From NCBI GenBank assembly GCA_017436185.1, contig JAFSDP010000005.1, positions 1 to 64,000 of the forward strand: a stretch of 64,000 nucleotides of DNA. Direction: 5' to 3'. Below, one piece after another: positions 19,261 to 28,941 of this stretch; within the stretch, counting starts at the first letter, position 1, and every line of letters starts with the position of its first letter. This stretch comes from Alistipes sp. Its GTDB lineage: Bacteria > Bacteroidota > Bacteroidia > Bacteroidales > Rikenellaceae. The notes beneath the pieces were generated by a model that was given only the letters and a program-made list of their open reading frames with translations, made no database searches and had not been told where the DNA came from. The position numbers and the translations under genes were made by a program.

Positions 19261-21408
19261 TTATTCGAATAAGGAAAACTTTTCGTGCGCTAAACTTTTT
19301 TTCTCGACAATCTCCATCTCGTCGAGCAGCCAACCGGCACCGGCAAACTTGTCGATGATGAAGAGCACATAGCGTACATCGACGGCGATGGTGCGCTGCA
19401 GCTCCGGCTCGAAGGCCACGTCGCCCGACATAGCCTCCCAGTTGCCATCGAAGGCCAGACCAATCAGCTCTCCACGCTTGTTCAGCACGGGCGAACCCGA
19501 GTTACCACCCGTAATGTCGAGGTTGGCCAGGAAGCAGGTTACCAACTCGCCCTTCTTGTTGGCGTAGCGGCCGTAGTCCTGTACCTTATAAAGCTCCTTC
19601 AACTTCTCGGGCACGGTGAACTCGATGGGATTTTTCGGATCCTCCTTCTCCATCACACCCTTCAAGGTGGTGTAGTAGTTGTAGCGGATACCGTCGGCGG
19701 GGTTGTAGGGCAGCACATTACCGTAGGTGCAGCGAATCGTGAAGTTGGCATCCGAAGCCCACGCCTTGTCGGGGTGCTGCTTCATCAGTCCGTCAATGTA
19801 CTTGCGATGACCCTCGGCGTAGAGGTTCGAGTAGGGTGCAACCTCCTCACGCAGAGACGAGTAGAGTGCCATAATTGACTTCAACAGCGGCTGCGAAGGA
19901 TCGTTCTTGGCTACCTCCTTGTCGTAATTGGCAATAAACTGTGAAAATTTCTCCTCGGTAGCCACCACCGAATTGTCGTAGAGGTAATCGACATACTTCT
20001 CGATATCGCCACCAAACTCCTTGTCGATAATCTCGGTGTAGAACGACGGCAGACGGGTCATATTCTCACGGGCGATGGTCAGCATACGCTTGGCCACACG
20101 GCGGTCGGTAGGCTCGTTGTAATCCTTGTAGATGCGTGCGGCATAGCCCTTCAACTGCTCGGGTTTCATATCACGATCGAGCATCGCCGACAGCGACACC
20201 AACTCGATGGCACGCATCATCGACTCCTGAATATACTGCAAATCCTTGCGTCCGAGGGCCGTCTTTTCGATGTACTCCTTAATTTTGGGCAGAGCCTCCT
20301 GGTAACCCTCCTCGGGGAGCGTCGTCTGGTCGGCCCACTGCTGGAACGAGCTCTCCTGGGCCTGCTTCTTACCCTTCACGTTGAGCTTTACGACAGCCTG
20401 CGACATACCGATCGAGTTCTTCCAATAGTTCGACGACGAAGCATACTTCGAGGCGTACTGAATGCGTACCTTGTCGCTGGCAGCCATATCTTCGGAGAGA
20501 ATCTGCTGACGCTCGCCACGGATGAAGATACGCTGCGGATTATCAACCTCCAACATATAGTCGATCTCGTAGGAGGTCATATAGCGGGTGGTCGAGCCGG
20601 GGAAACCCATAATCATCGCAAAATCACCCTCGTTGATCCCCTCGATATTAACCTTCAAGAAGGTTTCGGCACGGTAGGGTTTGTTCTTTGGCGAGTAGTC
20701 GGCGGGGCGGTTGTTCTCGTCGGCATAGACACGGAAAATCGAGAAGTCACCCGTATGGCGGGGCCACATCCAGTTGTCGGTGTCGCCACCAAACTTACCA
20801 ATCGACTGCGGAGGGGTACCCACCAGACGCACGTCCGAGTAGGTCTCCATCACAAAGGCGAAGAACTGATTGTTGCCAAAGAAGGCGGGGATGATGACAT
20901 CCATCCCCTCGTACTGCTTCTCCAGCTCCTCGATCTTGGCCTTCTTATTCTCGCCTGCGATGCGCTGGAACTCCTCCTCCGAAGCAATCGAAGGGATGTT
21001 ACCAACGATATCGGCCGTTACATCCATAATGTGGCGAATGAAGCGCACCTTCAGCCCCGGAGCGGGAATCTCCTCCTGGTTGTTGCGTGCCCAGAAACCA
21101 TCTTTGAGGTAGTCGTGCTCGACCGACGAGAGTGCCTGAATCGAGCCGAAGCCACAGTGGTGGTTGGTGAACAACAGACCCTCGGGCGAAACTATCTCAC
21201 CCGTACAGCCGCCACCGAAGATAACGATAGCATCTTTGAGCGACGATTTGTTCATCGAGTAGATCTTCTCGGCCGAGATTTTGCAACCTTTGGCCTTCAT
21301 ATCCTTCTGATTCATCTTCTGGAGGTAGGGCAAGAGCCACATACCCTCATCGGCAGCCGCCGTCAAGGCTACAAAAGCTGCACAAAGCGTTAAGAAAAGT
21401 TTTTTCAT
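19261..21408 (-). CDS. S46 family dipeptidyl-peptidase (DPP7/DPP11)
   Basis: Periplasmic serine peptidase releasing dipeptides from protein N-termini, feeding amino acid fermentation in Bacteroidota. Signal peptide about 1-19. The chymotrypsin-like parts are visible: catalytic His in TNHHC (about 84) and Ser in GGNSGSP (about 637). Eighteen residues after the Ser, ungapped, is Gly (FDGNW); as I recall, DPP7 has Gly at this S1-pocket position and DPP11 has Arg, so a preference for hydrophobic rather than acidic P1 residues is more likely. Length 715 is normal. Confidence 0.94.
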   Translation of the reverse strand: MKKLFLTLCAAFVALTAAADEGMWLLPYLQKMNQKDMKAKGCKISAEKIYSMNKSSLKDAIVIFGGGCTGEIVSPEGLLFTNHHCGFGSIQALSSVEHDYLKDGFWARNNQEEIPAPGLKVRFIRHIMDVTADIVGNIPSIASEEEFQRIAGENKKAKIEELEKQYEGMDVIIPAFFGNNQFFAFVMETYSDVRLVGTPPQSIGKFGGDTDNWMWPRHTGDFSIFRVYADENNRPADYSPKNKPYRAETFLKVNIEGINEGDFAMIMGFPGSTTRYMTSYEIDYMLEVDNPQRIFIRGERQQILSEDMAASDKVRIQYASKYASSSNYWKNSIGMSQAVVKLNVKGKKQAQESSFQQWADQTTLPEEGYQEALPKIKEYIEKTALGRKDLQYIQESMMRAIELVSLSAMLDRDMKPEQLKGYAARIYKDYNEPTDRRVAKRMLTIARENMTRLPSFYTEIIDKEFGGDIEKYVDYLYDNSVVATEEKFSQFIANYDKEVAKNDPSQPLLKSIMALYSSLREEVAPYSNLYAEGHRKYIDGLMKQHPDKAWASDANFTIRCTYGNVLPYNPADGIRYNYYTTLKGVMEKEDPKNPIEFTVPEKLKELYKVQDYGRYANKKGELVTCFLANLDITGGNSGSPVLNKRGELIGLAFDGNWEAMSGDVAFEPELQRTIAVDVRYVLFIIDKFAGAGWLLDEMEIVEKKSLAHEKFSLFE

Positions 21409-21475
21409 TTGTATTGGATTATTCGTGATTGTTTTAATGAGAATAGGAATAATGTGTATCTCTAAAAATCTCTAA

Positions 21476-21507
21476 AATTTTTAATCTTTAATTTTTAATT
21501 TTTAATT
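21476..21507. repeat. AT-rich intergenic repeat, second copy
   Basis: Reverse-complement relative of 1117-1148, ending at the nadA stop codon. Very AT-rich, no T tract hairpin. Confidence 0.5.
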
Positions 21508-22433
21508 CACTTAATGGCTATCATATTAAGTATCGATCGTTCGGCGGCACTTCGGGTTGCTTCGTCCAACTCGATCTCGGGCGAGAGGGTTTCGAGCGTC
21601 GAAAGGATATTCTCGAGCGTCACCTTCTTCATATCCTCACACTCGTTGCAACCACACCCACAGACCGTGGGGGCAGGAAGGAATCGCTTGGTGGGCATAC
21701 GCTTCTCCATTTCGGCCAAAATACCCGCTTCGGTCACTACGATGAACTCCTCGGCCTCGGAGCGTTCACAGAAGCTTAAAATGGCCGCCGTAGAGCCTGC
21801 AAAGTCCGCCTCAGCAGTCACCTCGGCCCGACACTCGGGATGTACCACCACCCGAGCCTTGGGATGCTCCGCCTTCAGACGACGAATACCCTCCACCGTG
21901 AATCGCTCGTGTACCTCGCAGGCACCATCCCACAAAAGGATGTTATCACGCCCCGTCAGACGCTTGATGTAGCCACCCAGGTTGCGATCGGGGGCAAAGA
22001 TAATGGGCTGCGATGCGGGAATCGACTCCACCACCTGCAACGCATTCGACGAGGTGCAACAGATGTCGGTCAGCGCCTTCACCCCCACCGTCGTATTGAC
22101 ATACGAGACGACCAGGTGGTCGGGATGCTGCGCCTTGAAGGCAGCCAACTCCTCCGCCTTGCACGAATCGGCCAACGAACACCCTGCATCGGGGCGGGGA
22201 ATAAGGACCCGCTTATCGGGGCAGAGCACCTTGGCCGTCTCGGCCATAAAGTGGACTCCGGCAAAGAGAATCACATCGGCCGAGACCGACTGCGCCTTCA
22301 CCGAGAGGGCCAACGAGTCACCCAGAAAGTCGGCCACCTGCTGCACCTCCTTGGTACAATAGTAGTGGGCCAGGATAACGGCATTCTTTTCGCGCTTGAG
22401 CTCTTCGATGCGAGCCTTGAGTTTTTCAACCAT
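21507..22433 (-). CDS. nadA: Quinolinate synthase NadA
   Basis: [4Fe-4S] enzyme that condenses iminoaspartate with dihydroxyacetone phosphate to quinolinate in de novo NAD synthesis. Conserved parts: LAHYYCTKEVQ at the N-terminus, the substrate Ser/His regions, and CGCGCNECEDMKK, which supplies the last cluster cysteine. Length 308 is normal. nadB and nadC are not adjacent. The gap upstream of its start (22434-22949) is the candidate origin. Confidence 0.96.
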   Translation of the reverse strand: MVEKLKARIEELKREKNAVILAHYYCTKEVQQVADFLGDSLALSVKAQSVSADVILFAGVHFMAETAKVLCPDKRVLIPRPDAGCSLADSCKAEELAAFKAQHPDHLVVSYVNTTVGVKALTDICCTSSNALQVVESIPASQPIIFAPDRNLGGYIKRLTGRDNILLWDGACEVHERFTVEGIRRLKAEHPKARVVVHPECRAEVTAEADFAGSTAAILSFCERSEAEEFIVVTEAGILAEMEKRMPTKRFLPAPTVCGCGCNECEDMKKVTLENILSTLETLSPEIELDEATRSAAERSILNMIAIK

Positions 22434-22967
22434 CGCCTTTTTATTTTTTTATCTTTTTATAAATACCTTTTAATAATAAAATATAAAAGGAATAATAATA
22501 AACGCTGTTCAAAGTGTCGATAAGTGGAGGGGTCGGAAAACTATCCACAATAGGAGGGTGAGGGTGTTGATTCGTTTTATTGTTATTCTTCCTTTTTAAT
22601 CCTCCCTTTTTTTAGTGATTTTTGAACCTTAAATCCATTAAATCATTAAAAATGAAAAGAATAAAGAAAAACAAATCTATAAAATTGCCTTCTCGAATTT
22701 TTCTTCGTCTTGGTGTTTTCAACAATTGTTAAAAGGCCTTTTCCACATTTCGACAGCGGCTCTTTATGAACATTGGGGGTGTTGAACGGGGGTTAAAAAA
22801 AGGAAAGAAGAAATGAAAACTTTTTTTGGAGTTTTCTCTTTTCCGGTTATATGGCGAAGGAATGAACATTTGCAAATTTATTTTTCAAAATATGCGTCGA
22901 AGTTTTCATCCGCCTTTCAACCACTTTTCAACCGTTTATTAACCCTTTATCAACCGTTTTTCATCAC
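22434..22967. other. Candidate chromosomal replication origin (oriC)
   Basis: A 516-base gene-free gap plus the end of mrp. Bases 22441-22500 contain only 5 G or C, like a DNA unwinding element. DnaA-box-like nonamers (consensus TTATCCACA): TTATCGACA on the minus strand at 22515-22523, CTATCCACA at 22541-22549, TTTTCAACA at 22716-22724 and TTTTCCACA at 22739-22747, then an 11-bp array at 22913-22967. No ORF or RNA family is recognised. dnaA itself is not in the window. Confidence 0.55.
22913..22967 (+). repeat. 11-bp phased array of YTTTTCAACCR-like units
   Basis: Five consecutive 11-mers with no spacers: CCTTTCAACCA, CTTTTCAACCG, TTTATTAACCC, TTTATCAACCG, TTTTTCATCAC. The last two run into the 3' end of mrp (stop at 22950-22952). 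The spacing is close to one helical turn, as in DnaA or iteron arrays. Confidence 0.75.
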
Positions 22968-24002
22968 CGTGCCAATCAACTTGTCGGCAATGGCACGATA
23001 CCACTCCTCGACACGAGGATCGGCTACCGAAGCAGGTCTGCCCTCATCGCCACCCTCCATAATCGACTGAACGATAGGAATTTCGCCCAAGAACGGAACA
23101 CCATACTCCTCGGCAACTCGTCGGGCACCGCCTCGGCCAAAGAGGTAGTAACGATTCTCGGGCAGCTCCTCGGGGGTGAACCACGCCATATTTTCCACCA
23201 CGCCCGCCACGGGAATATTTACTTGTTCGTTACGGAACATCTCGATACCGCGCACCACATCCGCAACGGCCACCTGCTGGGGGGTAGAGACAATCACGGC
23301 AGCCGAAATCTTCAACTCCCCGATAATCGAGAGGTGAATATCGCCCGTGCCGGGAGGAAGGTCGCAAACAAGGAAGTCCAACGGACCCCACGCCGTCTGG
23401 TGAATCATCTGCTTGAGGGCATTCACCGCCATCGCACCACGCCACAACAGGGCATCGGTGGGGCGAATGAAGAAACCAATCGACATCAACTTCAACTCCA
23501 TGGCATCGGCCGGCACAATCAGATCCATCCCCTCGTGCTGAACGGCATCGGGAAGATAACCCTCTACGCCAAACATCTTGGGCTGCGACGGACCGTAAAT
23601 ATCGGCATCCAACAGACCTACCCGAAAACCCATTCGGGCAAGCGTCACGGCCAGGTTGGCCGCTACGGTCGATTTACCGACACCACCCTTGCCCGAGGCA
23701 ACGGCAATGACCTTCGTGATGTCGCCCGTGGTGGTGTGCTCCTTCGGCTCGGGACGGCGGGCCTGACCCCCCTCCTTGACCATCACCAACAGCTTGGCCT
23801 CGGGAAAGTGGGCCGATACCAACTCCTCGACCCTGTTTTTAATCTTCAGCGCAAAGGGATCTCTGCTCTTCTGAAAGCGTAGCGTGATGGTGATGGCCGC
23901 CGCCGAGGCTGCCACCTGCTCCAACACGCCGCTCGTAACTATATCCTGACCCGTCTCGGGGTGGATGACCGCCGACAACAGGGACTTAATTTGTGATTCC
24001 AT
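22950..24002 (-). CDS. mrp: Mrp/NBP35 family iron-sulfur carrier ATPase
   Basis: P-loop protein thought to carry and deliver Fe-S clusters. A MIP18/DUF59 domain occupies about residues 1-75, followed by the deviant Walker A GKGGVGKS (104-111) and the switch region [10 protein letters not shown]. The CxxC found in many Mrp proteins near residue 280 is absent; that stretch reads [12 protein letters not shown]. Length 350 is usual. The 3' end overlaps the 11-bp array. Confidence 0.93.
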   Translation of the reverse strand: MESQIKSLLSAVIHPETGQDIVTSGVLEQVAASAAAITITLRFQKSRDPFALKIKNRVEELVSAHFPEAKLLVMVKEGGQARRPEPKEHTTTGDITKVIAVASGKGGVGKSTVAANLAVTLARMGFRVGLLDADIYGPSQPKMFGVEGYLPDAVQHEGMDLIVPADAMELKLMSIGFFIRPTDALLWRGAMAVNALKQMIHQTAWGPLDFLVCDLPPGTGDIHLSIIGELKISAAVIVSTPQQVAVADVVRGIEMFRNEQVNIPVAGVVENMAWFTPEELPENRYYLFGRGGARRVAEEYGVPFLGEIPIVQSIMEGGDEGRPASVADPRVEEWYRAIADKLIGTVMKNG

Positions 24003-24104
24003 AAGTACACATTTTTCAACCTACAAATATAGCGTAAAAAATTATTAAATAGATGTGTAGTCCCCCTTTTTTATCGTTTAACGATATAAATCAAAAAATT
24101 TTTC

Positions 24105-24112
24105 TATCTTTG
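24105..24112 (+). promoter_or_regulatory. -7 box TATCTTTG upstream of the sialidase-like gene
   Basis: Exact TAnnTTTG match 54 bases before the ATG at 24167, in an AT-rich gap; probably drives the plus-strand block. Confidence 0.6.
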
Positions 24113-24166
24113 TAAATTGATGAGAAGTGTATTTGGAAAAAATGTAAAACAATAAAAATAGTCCCT

Positions 24167-25336
24167 ATGAAACATCCCATTTTTCTACTGACCGCCCTGG
24201 TTGGTTTTATGGTGGGTTGCGCTCCCCAAAAGGTGGAGGTGCCCGCCTCGAAGCAGGCCATTGTGCTTGAGGAGTTTATCTACGACGAGCAGCGCACCCG
24301 CGACTGCCACGCCTCGTCGCTTATTGAGTTGGAAAACGGCGATCTGCTCTGCACCTGGTTTGGTGGCACGCGCGAAAGTCACCCCGACGTGCAGATTTGG
24401 CTCTCGCGCAAACCCATCGGTGGCGATTGGAGTGAGCCGGTGGCCGTAGCCAAAGCCGAGGAGGAGTTGGGCGGCTCGGTCTTCAACCCCGTCATTGTGC
24501 AGTGCGGTGGCGACACGCTGCAACTCTACTACCTCTCGCCCGACATCAATGACGGCCGTATGATCGAGTCGATGGATGGCGGCCACACCTGGTCGAAGTC
24601 GAAGGCGCTGGACAAGGAATTCACCGGTCCGCTGGTAAATAAGCCCCTCTATCTGGAGGATGGTACCATCTTGGCAGGTGGCTCGATGGAGGGTGGCCCG
24701 GGTTGGCGCATCCACGTCGAGCGTTCGGAGGACAAGGGCAAGAGCTGGAGCCGCACCGAGGTGCTGAACGACCCCAAGCAGTTCAAGCTCATTCAGCCCA
24801 CCTTCCTGCACCACGCCGATGGGCGCATTCAGCTCCTTGCCCGCTCGGGTGGTAAGGATGCTTCGACCCGCATTGCCCAGTGTTGGTCCGAGGACAACGG
24901 CCGCACCTGGTCGGAGGTGACGAACACCACGCTGCCGAACAATAACTCGGCCATCGATGCCGTTTCGCTGCGTGAGGGGGGCCACCTGTTGGTCTATAAC
25001 CACTCGACCCGTGAGGATGAGACCTGTGGCCGCAAGGGTCGCGGTATTCTGACCGTAGCCTACACCGAGGATGGCGTGAATTGGGAGGCTGCCGCCGTGC
25101 TGGAGTTCCGCACCGGTGCCGTACAATACTCCTACCCGGCGATGATTCAGACCTCGGACGGGTTGGTACACATCACCTACTCGTGGCACCGCAAGCGTAT
25201 CAAGCACGTGGTGTTGGACCCCTCGAAACTCGTCAAAGCCCCCATCGTGGAGGGTGTTTGGCCCAAGGAGCAGCTGGAGTGGGTGGTAAGTCCCGACTCG
25301 GTGGCCGTGAATGGTGCGACGGAGGTAAAGCAGTAA
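24167..25336 (+). CDS. Sialidase-like BNR-repeat lipoprotein
   Basis: Lipoprotein signal ending VGFMVGC (Cys18), then a six-bladed propeller of the sialidase superfamily. Three Asp-box motifs are visible: SMDGGHTWS, SEDKGKSWS and SEDNGRTWS. An early CTWFGGTRES is typical of the PF13088 BNR_2 group, which includes exo-alpha-sialidases and related glycan-binding or degrading proteins. I could not confirm the full arginine triad, so true sialidase activity is uncertain. Length 389. It is followed at 36 bases by sppA. Confidence 0.8.
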   Translation: MKHPIFLLTALVGFMVGCAPQKVEVPASKQAIVLEEFIYDEQRTRDCHASSLIELENGDLLCTWFGGTRESHPDVQIWLSRKPIGGDWSEPVAVAKAEEELGGSVFNPVIVQCGGDTLQLYYLSPDINDGRMIESMDGGHTWSKSKALDKEFTGPLVNKPLYLEDGTILAGGSMEGGPGWRIHVERSEDKGKSWSRTEVLNDPKQFKLIQPTFLHHADGRIQLLARSGGKDASTRIAQCWSEDNGRTWSEVTNTTLPNNNSAIDAVSLREGGHLLVYNHSTREDETCGRKGRGILTVAYTEDGVNWEAAAVLEFRTGAVQYSYPAMIQTSDGLVHITYSWHRKRIKHVVLDPSKLVKAPIVEGVWPKEQLEWVVSPDSVAVNGATEVKQ

Positions 25337-25372
25337 AAATTAAACAATTACACAAAAATAAAGCCAAGTATT

Positions 25373-27154
25373 ATGAAATTCGTTAATGTGTTTTTGGCCG
25401 CCCTGTTGGCCTTTGTGGCAGGTACGGTAGTGTTGTTTGTATTGTGGATTGCCATCGTGCTGGGTATGGTTGGCTCGATGAGCGGCAGTGCCCCTGTGGT
25501 GGAGGAGCAGTCGATTCTGAAGATCGACCTTTCGGAGATGATTACCGATGCCCCCTCGACCGATCCGATGGCGGGTCTGGACCTGATGACGATGCAAGCC
25601 ACGCCGCAGCTCTCGCTCTACTCGGCCCTGCGTGCCATCGATGCCGCTGCCGGTGACGAGCGCATCAAGGGTATCTACCTGCGTATGAATGGGGCAGGAG
25701 CTACGATGGAGACCGCCGTAATGGAGGAGTTACGCGAGACGCTCGTGCAGTTCAAAGAGAGCGGCAAGTTCATCCTCTCCTACAACGAGAGCTACTCGCA
25801 GGGGAGCTACTACCTAGCTACGGTGGCCGATAAAATCTACCTGCAGCCCGAGGGCTCGATGGAGTGGTCGGGTCTGGCCTCGAATCTTATCTTCTTCAAG
25901 GGGCTGATCGACAAGTTGGGCCTCGATATCGAGATCTTCCGACCGACGGCTTGCCGCTACAAGAGTGCCGTAGAGCCCTACTTTATGACCCGTATGTCGG
26001 ACGAGAACCGTGCCCAGATGCAGGCTTTGGTCGATTCGACGTGGAAGACGCTGACCGAGAATATCTCCAAGGCACGAGGCATCTCGGTCGAGGAACTGAA
26101 CCGCCTGGCCGACGAGCTGGAGGTGATGCTGCCGATGGAGGCCGTAGAGCATAAGCTCATCGACGGGGTCTGCTACGAGGACCAGATGGAGGAGCAGTTC
26201 CTGGCCCAAGGTGTCGAGGCCGACAAGGAGGGCAACCTGCGCTTCGTCTCGCTGGGCGATTATGCCGCCCAGGTGGGTCCCGATTTGGACCATCTGACCT
26301 CGCCCGAGGTGGCGCTGGTTTATGCCCAGGGTGAGATTGTCGATGGCGAGGGCTCGGGTGCCCAAATCTTCGGTAACTCGCTGGCTGCCAAGCTGCGTGA
26401 GGTGCGTGAGGATGAGAACGTCAAGGCTGTTGTGCTGCGTGTCAATTCGCCCGGTGGCTCGGCCCTGGCCTCGGATGTCATCTGGCGTGAGATGGAGCTG
26501 CTGAAGGCCCAGAAGCCCGTCATTGTCTCAATGGGTTCGTATGCCGCCAGCGGTGGTTACTATATCTCGGCTCCGGCCGATGCCATCCTCTCGGATCGTA
26601 TGACCCTGACCGGCTCGATTGGTGTGTTCGGTATGTTTATGAACCCCACGAAGGCCCTTCAGAAGAACCTCGGCATCACGATGGATGGTGTGAAGACCAA
26701 CCGTTCGGCCGGTATGGGTCAGCGTGAGCCGCTGACGGCTGCCGAGCGTCGTGCCGTGATGCGTGGCGTGGATAAGGTTTATGAGCGTTTCACGGGCCTG
26801 GTTTCGGAGGGTCGTAACCTCCCCATCGAGAAGGTGCTCGAAATTGCCGGTGGCCGTGTATGGTCGGGTTCGGATGCCCTCGAAATCGGCTTGGTGGATG
26901 GCTTGGGTGGCCTGAAGATGGCCCTGGCTTTGGCTGCCGAGAAGGCCGACCTGGGCGAGGATTTCCAGGTGGTTGAGAAGACCGAGGTGCCGACCGGCTT
27001 TGCCGCAGTGATGTCGGCCCTCTCGGCCAAGGTGAAGGCCGAGGTGACCCGCACCGAGCTGGAAAAGGTGATGGAGGAGTACCAACACGTCAAAGAGGCC
27101 TTGCAGCAGCAGGGTATCGTGATGTACTCGCCCTACCGCCTCGAGTTGAATTAA
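25373..27154 (+). CDS. sppA: Signal peptide peptidase SppA, 67 kDa type
   Basis: Inner-membrane serine protease (family S49) that degrades cleaved signal peptides. One N-terminal membrane segment (about 5-30) is followed by two S49 domains. The Ser/Lys dyad fits the long bacterial form: Lys197 in RYKSAVEPYF and Ser393 in GSYAASGGYY. Length 593 matches E. coli SppA (618). Nine bases separate it from the DUF1593 gene. Confidence 0.95.
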   Translation: MKFVNVFLAALLAFVAGTVVLFVLWIAIVLGMVGSMSGSAPVVEEQSILKIDLSEMITDAPSTDPMAGLDLMTMQATPQLSLYSALRAIDAAAGDERIKGIYLRMNGAGATMETAVMEELRETLVQFKESGKFILSYNESYSQGSYYLATVADKIYLQPEGSMEWSGLASNLIFFKGLIDKLGLDIEIFRPTACRYKSAVEPYFMTRMSDENRAQMQALVDSTWKTLTENISKARGISVEELNRLADELEVMLPMEAVEHKLIDGVCYEDQMEEQFLAQGVEADKEGNLRFVSLGDYAAQVGPDLDHLTSPEVALVYAQGEIVDGEGSGAQIFGNSLAAKLREVREDENVKAVVLRVNSPGGSALASDVIWREMELLKAQKPVIVSMGSYAASGGYYISAPADAILSDRMTLTGSIGVFGMFMNPTKALQKNLGITMDGVKTNRSAGMGQREPLTAAERRAVMRGVDKVYERFTGLVSEGRNLPIEKVLEIAGGRVWSGSDALEIGLVDGLGGLKMALALAAEKADLGEDFQVVEKTEVPTGFAAVMSALSAKVKAEVTRTELEKVMEEYQHVKEALQQQGIVMYSPYRLELN

Positions 27155-27162
27155 TAAAAGAT

Positions 27163-28458
27163 ATGAAAAAGAGTTTGCTTTCGGTGGTTGTCGGCCTTGC
27201 AACAGTTGCCTTTGTTGCTTGTCAGCCCCAACCAACCGACGAAGAGCGTCCCCGTGTCTTGATTTCGACCGATATTGGTGGCACGGACCCCGACGACAAT
27301 CAGTCGATGGCCCACCTGTTGATGTACAGCGATAGCTTTGCATTGGAGGGGCTTGTCTCGTCGCCCTCGTATGGCGAGGGAAACAAGGCGGAGATTCTGC
27401 GTATGATTGACCTCTATGAAGAGGATCTGCCCACGTTGCGCACCCACTACCCCGATTTGATGTCACCCGAGGCCCTGCGTGCCATCACCAAGCAGGGGCG
27501 CAAAGGGGCTGCCCCGATGTGTGGCTATGCAGACCCGACCGAAGGGTCGGAGTGGATTGTGCAATGCGCACAACAGCCCCACGACGAGCCGCTCTATGTC
27601 TTGGTGTGGGGTGGCTTGGAGGATGTGGCTCAGGCACTGCACGATGCCCCCGAGATTGCCGACCGAATCCGTCTCTATTGGATTGGCGGCCCCAACAAGA
27701 AGTGGAGCGTGAACAGCTATCTTTACATCGTCGAAAACCATCCGAACCTCTGGTTTATCGAGTGCAATGCCGCCTATCGAGGTTTCATTGCTTCGAGTGG
27801 AGAAGAGCCTGAAAAAGAGTCCTATTTCGATCGTATAATTGCCGATGCAGGCCATCTGGGCCCCGATTTCGGCAACTACTACAAGGGCAACATCAAGATG
27901 GGCGATACCCCCTCGTTGCTCTATATGATGCAGGGCGATGCGTCCGATCCCACGACCGAGAGTTGGGGTGGGCAATTCGAGCCGCAACACCATTCGCCCC
28001 GCACGGTCTTCCATCGCCCCACCACCGAGGCCGACACGGTGGCCTGCTACTCGATTATCGAGTGGCGATTCCGTGGCCCGAAGATTGACTGCGAGGTGGG
28101 AACACCCGTGATGACGGCCACCATCGACCGTCAGCCGTGGGAGGGTTATTACCTCGGCGAGGGGGAGTATATGTTGCGCTACTGCCCCAAGCAACCCGCC
28201 TTGTTGGACTATGTCATTGCATCGGATATCAAGGAGCTTGACGGCCTTTCGGGTCGCTTTACGGTGAGTGGCGAGTGGCCGGGCAAGCCGACCGAGGAGG
28301 GTTTTCAGGTAGGTGATAGCTGGATGACCGATGTGGATAATCCGGAGCTTTTCGAGGGCAAATGGCAGGGTGCCGTCACGGTGCGCAAGTGGCGTGAGGC
28401 GGTCCTGGAGGATTGGGCCGAAAGATGGCAGGTGTTGAAACCCACCTCGGAAAGGTAA
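27163..28458 (+). CDS. DUF1593 (nucleoside hydrolase-like) lipoprotein
   Basis: Lipoprotein signal ending VAFVAC (Cys20), then a nucleoside-hydrolase-like domain of the DUF1593 type, recognised from STDIGGTDPDDNQS, whose aspartates resemble the calcium-binding DTDxxxDD loop of nucleoside hydrolases. About residues 340-420 look like a C-terminal beta-sandwich. Members occur beside polysaccharide-degrading genes; the substrate is not known, and a sugar glycoside rather than a nucleoside is possible. Length 431. Confidence 0.8.
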   Translation: MKKSLLSVVVGLATVAFVACQPQPTDEERPRVLISTDIGGTDPDDNQSMAHLLMYSDSFALEGLVSSPSYGEGNKAEILRMIDLYEEDLPTLRTHYPDLMSPEALRAITKQGRKGAAPMCGYADPTEGSEWIVQCAQQPHDEPLYVLVWGGLEDVAQALHDAPEIADRIRLYWIGGPNKKWSVNSYLYIVENHPNLWFIECNAAYRGFIASSGEEPEKESYFDRIIADAGHLGPDFGNYYKGNIKMGDTPSLLYMMQGDASDPTTESWGGQFEPQHHSPRTVFHRPTTEADTVACYSIIEWRFRGPKIDCEVGTPVMTATIDRQPWEGYYLGEGEYMLRYCPKQPALLDYVIASDIKELDGLSGRFTVSGEWPGKPTEEGFQVGDSWMTDVDNPELFEGKWQGAVTVRKWREAVLEDWAERWQVLKPTSER

Positions 28459-28482
28459 AATGTAACTCAAAAATCACTAAAA

Positions 28483-28932
28483 ATGGCAATTATTCGTCTG
28501 ACCAAAGAGTTTTCGTTTGAGGCGGCCCACGCACTGGGGGGCTACGACGGTCCGTGTCGTGAGATTCACGGCCACTCGTACCGCCTCTTTGTCACCATCA
28601 AGGGGGAGCCTTCGACCGACCCGATGAACCCCAAGCAGGGAATGGTGATGGATTTCGGGGTGTTGAAAAAAATTGTCAATGAGGAGATTATCTCCCGCTT
28701 CGACCACGCACTGGTGTTGTGCACGACGGCCGATGAGGGGCTGCGACGGGTGCTTGCGGAGCAGTTCGACAACGTGGTGACGGTGGAGTACCAACCCACC
28801 TGCGAAAATATGTTGGACGACTTTGCCCACCGCTTGATGAAGCGTCTGCCCGAGGGGGTGATGCTCCACAGCCTGCGCCTGCACGAAACCGCCTCGTCGT
28901 ATGCCGAGTGGTACGCCGAGGATAACAACTAA
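28483..28932 (+). CDS. queD: 6-carboxytetrahydropterin synthase QueD
   Basis: Converts dihydroneopterin triphosphate to 6-carboxytetrahydropterin, the first committed step to queuosine. The zinc ligands are His in EAAHAL and both His of EIHGHSY, and the catalytic Cys is in GPCREIHG. Length 149 is normal for the PTPS/QueD family. folE, which makes its substrate, lies at 59602. polA starts nine bases after its stop. Confidence 0.92.
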   Translation: MAIIRLTKEFSFEAAHALGGYDGPCREIHGHSYRLFVTIKGEPSTDPMNPKQGMVMDFGVLKKIVNEEIISRFDHALVLCTTADEGLRRVLAEQFDNVVTVEYQPTCENMLDDFAHRLMKRLPEGVMLHSLRLHETASSYAEWYAEDNN

Positions 28933-28941
28933 CATTTTGCT

